Origin: JAYYZW01 sp965217605
GTDB taxonomy: Bacteria; Pseudomonadota; Gammaproteobacteria; Ga0077536
Reading direction: 5' to 3'
Assembly: GCA_965217605.1 (NCBI GenBank)
Contig: CBDCJB010000001.1
Span: 124,001 to 188,000, forward strand
Length of the DNA stretch: 64,000 bases
Positions 62,212-64,000 of the stretch are shown piece by piece. Position numbers and translations under genes: made by a program. Position 1 is the stretch's first letter. Every line of letters starts with the position of its first letter. The notes below the pieces were generated by a model. That model was not told the DNA's origin. It did no database searches and worked only from the letters and a program-made list of their open reading frames with translations.

Positions 62212-62238
62212 GTATCGGTTTGGGCGGCAAAAACTTTA
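62212..62238 (-). promoter_or_regulatory. Sigma-28 (FliA) promoter of fliC
   Basis: Read leftward: TAAAGTTT (62238-62231), 11 bases, then ACCGATAC (62219-62212). This agrees with the flagellar sigma-28 consensus TAAAGTTT-N11-GCCGATAA at 13 of 16 positions or more. It lies about 105 bases before the fliC start. Confidence 0.85.
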
Positions 62239-62294
62239 GTTAAAACGGCAAGGGTTGCCGGGGGGTAGGCGAGGGGATGCCGGCGAATCGGAAT

Positions 62295-62960
62295 CTACGC
62301 CGGCTTCGCGCTCCAGGCCGGCGCTTCTTCCTCGATCAGGGCCTTGACGCTGTCTCGCTCACACATGCGCTCGACGAAGCCCGCCAGGTGCGGCCAGGAT
62401 TCGGCGTCGACTGCAATACCGGCGTGTTTCAGGTTGACGTGAATCGAAGCAACGGTGATGTCTGCGATGCTCAGCGCATTTCCGGCAAAGAATTCCTTTT
62501 CGCCGAGATTGGTATCGAGGTAGTTCCAGAATTTCGGAATCTCGTTTTCGACGACCTCCGCGACTTCCGCTTTCACAGCATCGTCGACCGGCTGCTGCGA
62601 AATCATGGGATTGACGACCAACGGAAAAAAGACCTTGCCCCCCGCGACTGCCACGAATCCTCCGTCGATGAACTCTTCGATCCAAAGGGCGTGAACGTAG
62701 TCCTCATCGGTTCCCGGGTAGAGCGGTGGCGCCGGGTTCTTGCGCTCGATGTATTGGCAAATACAGCTCGAATCGTTGACGATGCGCTCGCCGTCGAGCA
62801 GCGCGGGAATCTTGCCGAGCGGACTTATGTCACGCCACCCGGCCGGGGGCGAGAACGGGCTCACCTGCTCCAATTCGTAATCGAGGCCTTTTTCGGCCAT
62901 TAAAATCCGGACCTTGCGTACGAAGGGCGACACATTTGCGCCCATGATCTTGTAAGCCAT
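62295..62960 (-). CDS. Glutathione S-transferase-family protein
   Basis: 221 residues. The N-terminal thioredoxin-fold GST domain (NVSPFVRKVRILMAEKGLDY, ISPLGKIPALLDGERIVNDS, with SSCICQYIERK) has a Ser in the SPFVRK active position, and the helical C-terminal domain follows (SIADITVASIHVNLKHAGIA). It would conjugate or transfer glutathione, or act as a stress protein such as the SspA/stringent-starvation-like relatives. No operon link; fliC promoter sequences begin upstream of its stop on the same strand. Confidence 0.88.
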   Translation of the reverse strand: MAYKIMGANVSPFVRKVRILMAEKGLDYELEQVSPFSPPAGWRDISPLGKIPALLDGERIVNDSSCICQYIERKNPAPPLYPGTDEDYVHALWIEEFIDGGFVAVAGGKVFFPLVVNPMISQQPVDDAVKAEVAEVVENEIPKFWNYLDTNLGEKEFFAGNALSIADITVASIHVNLKHAGIAVDAESWPHLAGFVERMCERDSVKALIEEEAPAWSAKPA

Positions 62961-62982
62961 GTATTGCTCTCCTGCGTTGCCG

Positions 62983-63765
62983 TTATCGCATCCGTTTCAG
63001 CGTATTGCGATCGAAATCCCGGTCGTTCAGCCCGGTTTTGAATTCGTAGTTGCTCCATACCAGTTCGGTGCTCTTACCCGTCTGGTGATTGACCATATGC
63101 ATTCGGCCCGGCCGCCAAAATTGATCGAGATATTGTTGATATTCCGATGACAGGAGCGTTTTGAGCTGGGCATTCTTGCGGTCGAAAAATTCGATCTTCA
63201 CGGCCTGATACATGTCTTTGTCGATCCAGACGATCTGCCGCGTATAGCCGGAATTTTCGTACGCGGGATAGGCTTCGACGACGAACGCGGGGCGGCCGTC
63301 CAAGTCCTCGTCCCGGAGCCATTTATAGGTGTATTTTTCGACTTCCTGCGAAGTGAGATCCTCGTAGGCAAACTCGCTCCCGACAAAAGGCCCCGATTTG
63401 TTCGCCGATGCGATGCGCTTCACCCGTTTGAGCGCGGGCAGATACAGCCATTGATCGTCCGGCGTCAGCGCATGGGTATAACTCAAAAACGCAGTACCCT
63501 TGATATCTTTCGGCGAGTCGAACACCGACAGGCTCTTGTCGCCGTCGCCGATGACTTCCAGCGAATTGATGCGGAGCTTGCGTGTGCTCTCTTCGCCCTG
63601 TTTGTTGCGCAGGACCATCTCCATATTGGCTTTGCCATCGATCCAGCCTTCATCGCGTTTATCAGCCGCGATAGCGATGGCGAGGCCCTTTTCTTCCGGC
63701 GTTTCCGCCGTGGCGTCAAGCGGCAGCAGCGCGATCAGCGCTATGCACAACAATCGAGGCGTCAT
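62983..63765 (-). CDS. Outer-membrane lipoprotein-sorting protein (LolA-like)
   Basis: 260 residues with signal peptide (TPRLLCIALIALLPLDATAE). The mature part matches the LolA-like family paired with RND/MMPL exporters: LSVFDSPKDIKGTAFLSYTH, WLYLPALKRVKRIASANKSG, PFVGSEFAYEDLTSQEVEKY, YTRQIVWIDKDMYQAVKIEF. It is a periplasmic carrier, probably for a hydrophobic cargo moved by the adjoining transporter, whose 3' end overlaps this gene's start by about 50 bases. ATG 63765 is taken; ATG 63780 adds five residues. Confidence 0.9.
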   Translation of the reverse strand: MTPRLLCIALIALLPLDATAETPEEKGLAIAIAADKRDEGWIDGKANMEMVLRNKQGEESTRKLRINSLEVIGDGDKSLSVFDSPKDIKGTAFLSYTHALTPDDQWLYLPALKRVKRIASANKSGPFVGSEFAYEDLTSQEVEKYTYKWLRDEDLDGRPAFVVEAYPAYENSGYTRQIVWIDKDMYQAVKIEFFDRKNAQLKTLLSSEYQQYLDQFWRPGRMHMVNHQTGKSTELVWSNYEFKTGLNDRDFDRNTLKRMR

Positions 63766-64000
63766 CGTCGTCTCCTTCAATTTTCATGAGTAGTGGTGGT
63801 AATAACAAAAAGTCGGTGAACAGAGCCAGCGAAATCACGACTGCGCTCATCAGGCCCATGGCAGAGTTGATTTCGAAGCTGGATGTCGCGAGCACCGAAA
63901 ACCCGACCACTAATACGATGCTCGTGACGAACAACGCGTGGCCGACGGTTCTAAAGGCGTAACGCACCGCGTCCTGCGCCGGCAATCTCTTTTCGCGCCG
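63716..64000 (-). CDS. RND/MMPL-family transporter, C-terminal end
   Basis: The frame is open to the right edge. The last about 94 residues show a final pair of membrane helices (LFVTSIVLVVGFSVLATSSF, LMSAVVISLALFTDFLLLPP) preceded by DAVRYAFRTVGHALFVTS, the standard end of MMPL/RND exporters. The C-terminal tail DDDDASIVVHSADRAAAA is cytoplasmic. It overlaps the LolA-like gene, so both are coupled, as in the exporter/LolA-like pairs known from many proteobacteria. Most of the gene is outside the window. Confidence 0.88.
   Translation of the reverse strand, partial: RREKRLPAQDAVRYAFRTVGHALFVTSIVLVVGFSVLATSSFEINSAMGLMSAVVISLALFTDFLLLPPLLMKIEGDDDDASIVVHSADRAAAA

Noticed and set aside
1..64000. 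CRISPR arrays, rRNA and tRNA genes
   Set aside because: No regularly spaced direct repeats, no rRNA core sequences and no credible cloverleaf were seen when reading through; small RNAs cannot be excluded without computation.

Overview
The window looks like a chromosomal segment of a motile proteobacterium, most likely a gammaproteobacterium. The reasons are a polar-type flagellar filament operon read fliC-flaG-fliD-fliS-fliT-like with a sigma-28 type promoter, several signal-peptide-bearing outer-membrane beta-barrels ending in Phe, an RND/LolA-like pair at the right edge, and a GC-rich composition with frequent GTG/TTG starts. No rRNA, tRNA or CRISPR array was recognised.

Layout. Bases 1-19.9 kb are a mobile, decayed region. 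It holds an IS21 istAB pair cut by the left edge, IS3 remnants, and an integrated-element core (AlpA-type regulator plus a primase/helicase-like replication protein, no integrase seen). It also holds an outer-membrane protein plus exported amidohydrolase pair, the 3' third of an aspartase gene, an IS4-family element with clear 10-bp target duplication but a frameshifted transposase, a chimeric IS6 remnant and one intact IS3-family element. Bases 19.9-28.2 kb are a catabolic island. Leftward it encodes a NicC-like flavin monooxygenase and a three-subunit molybdenum hydroxylase; rightward it encodes a zinc alcohol dehydrogenase and a two-subunit Rieske dioxygenase, whose alpha gene has a one-base frameshift in a G run. 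The rightward operon is cut by IS debris (28.2-29.8 kb). Bases 30.4-36.2 kb carry housekeeping-like and small redox genes: a Kef-type antiporter, an OMP, a cupin, a PPOX-fold protein, a SnoaL-like protein, an LLM flavoprotein and an alpha/beta hydrolase.

Bases 36.3-46.4 kb are a surface-polysaccharide cluster. rfbF and rfbG make CDP-4-keto-6-deoxyglucose. Tightly overlapping genes for a 3,5-epimerase-like protein, a C-methyltransferase and a reductase then predict a CDP-linked 3-C-methyl-6-deoxyhexose. They are followed by two further methyltransferases, a Wzx-type flippase and flanking glycosyltransferases.

Bases 46.4-56.6 kb carry a glutamate-synthase-like set in unusual form: a separate class II amidotransferase, a protein with the GXGXG domain placed in front of the FMN/3Fe-4S domain, and a long GltD-like protein with a C-terminal extension. 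Nearby lie a MetF-like methylenetetrahydrofolate reductase and two methyltransferase-like genes, which suggests nitrogen/one-carbon chemistry. A toxin-antitoxin-like pair with a palindromic operator sits inside this region. Bases 56.7-64 kb hold one unknown gene, the flagellar filament operon, a glutathione transferase-like gene, a LolA-like lipoprotein-sorting protein and the end of an RND/MMPL transporter.

Two short repeat families run through the window: about 167-bp hairpin elements beginning and ending in CTAG (two complete, two solo ends), and a 28-bp repeat (three copies) linked to IS3 debris.
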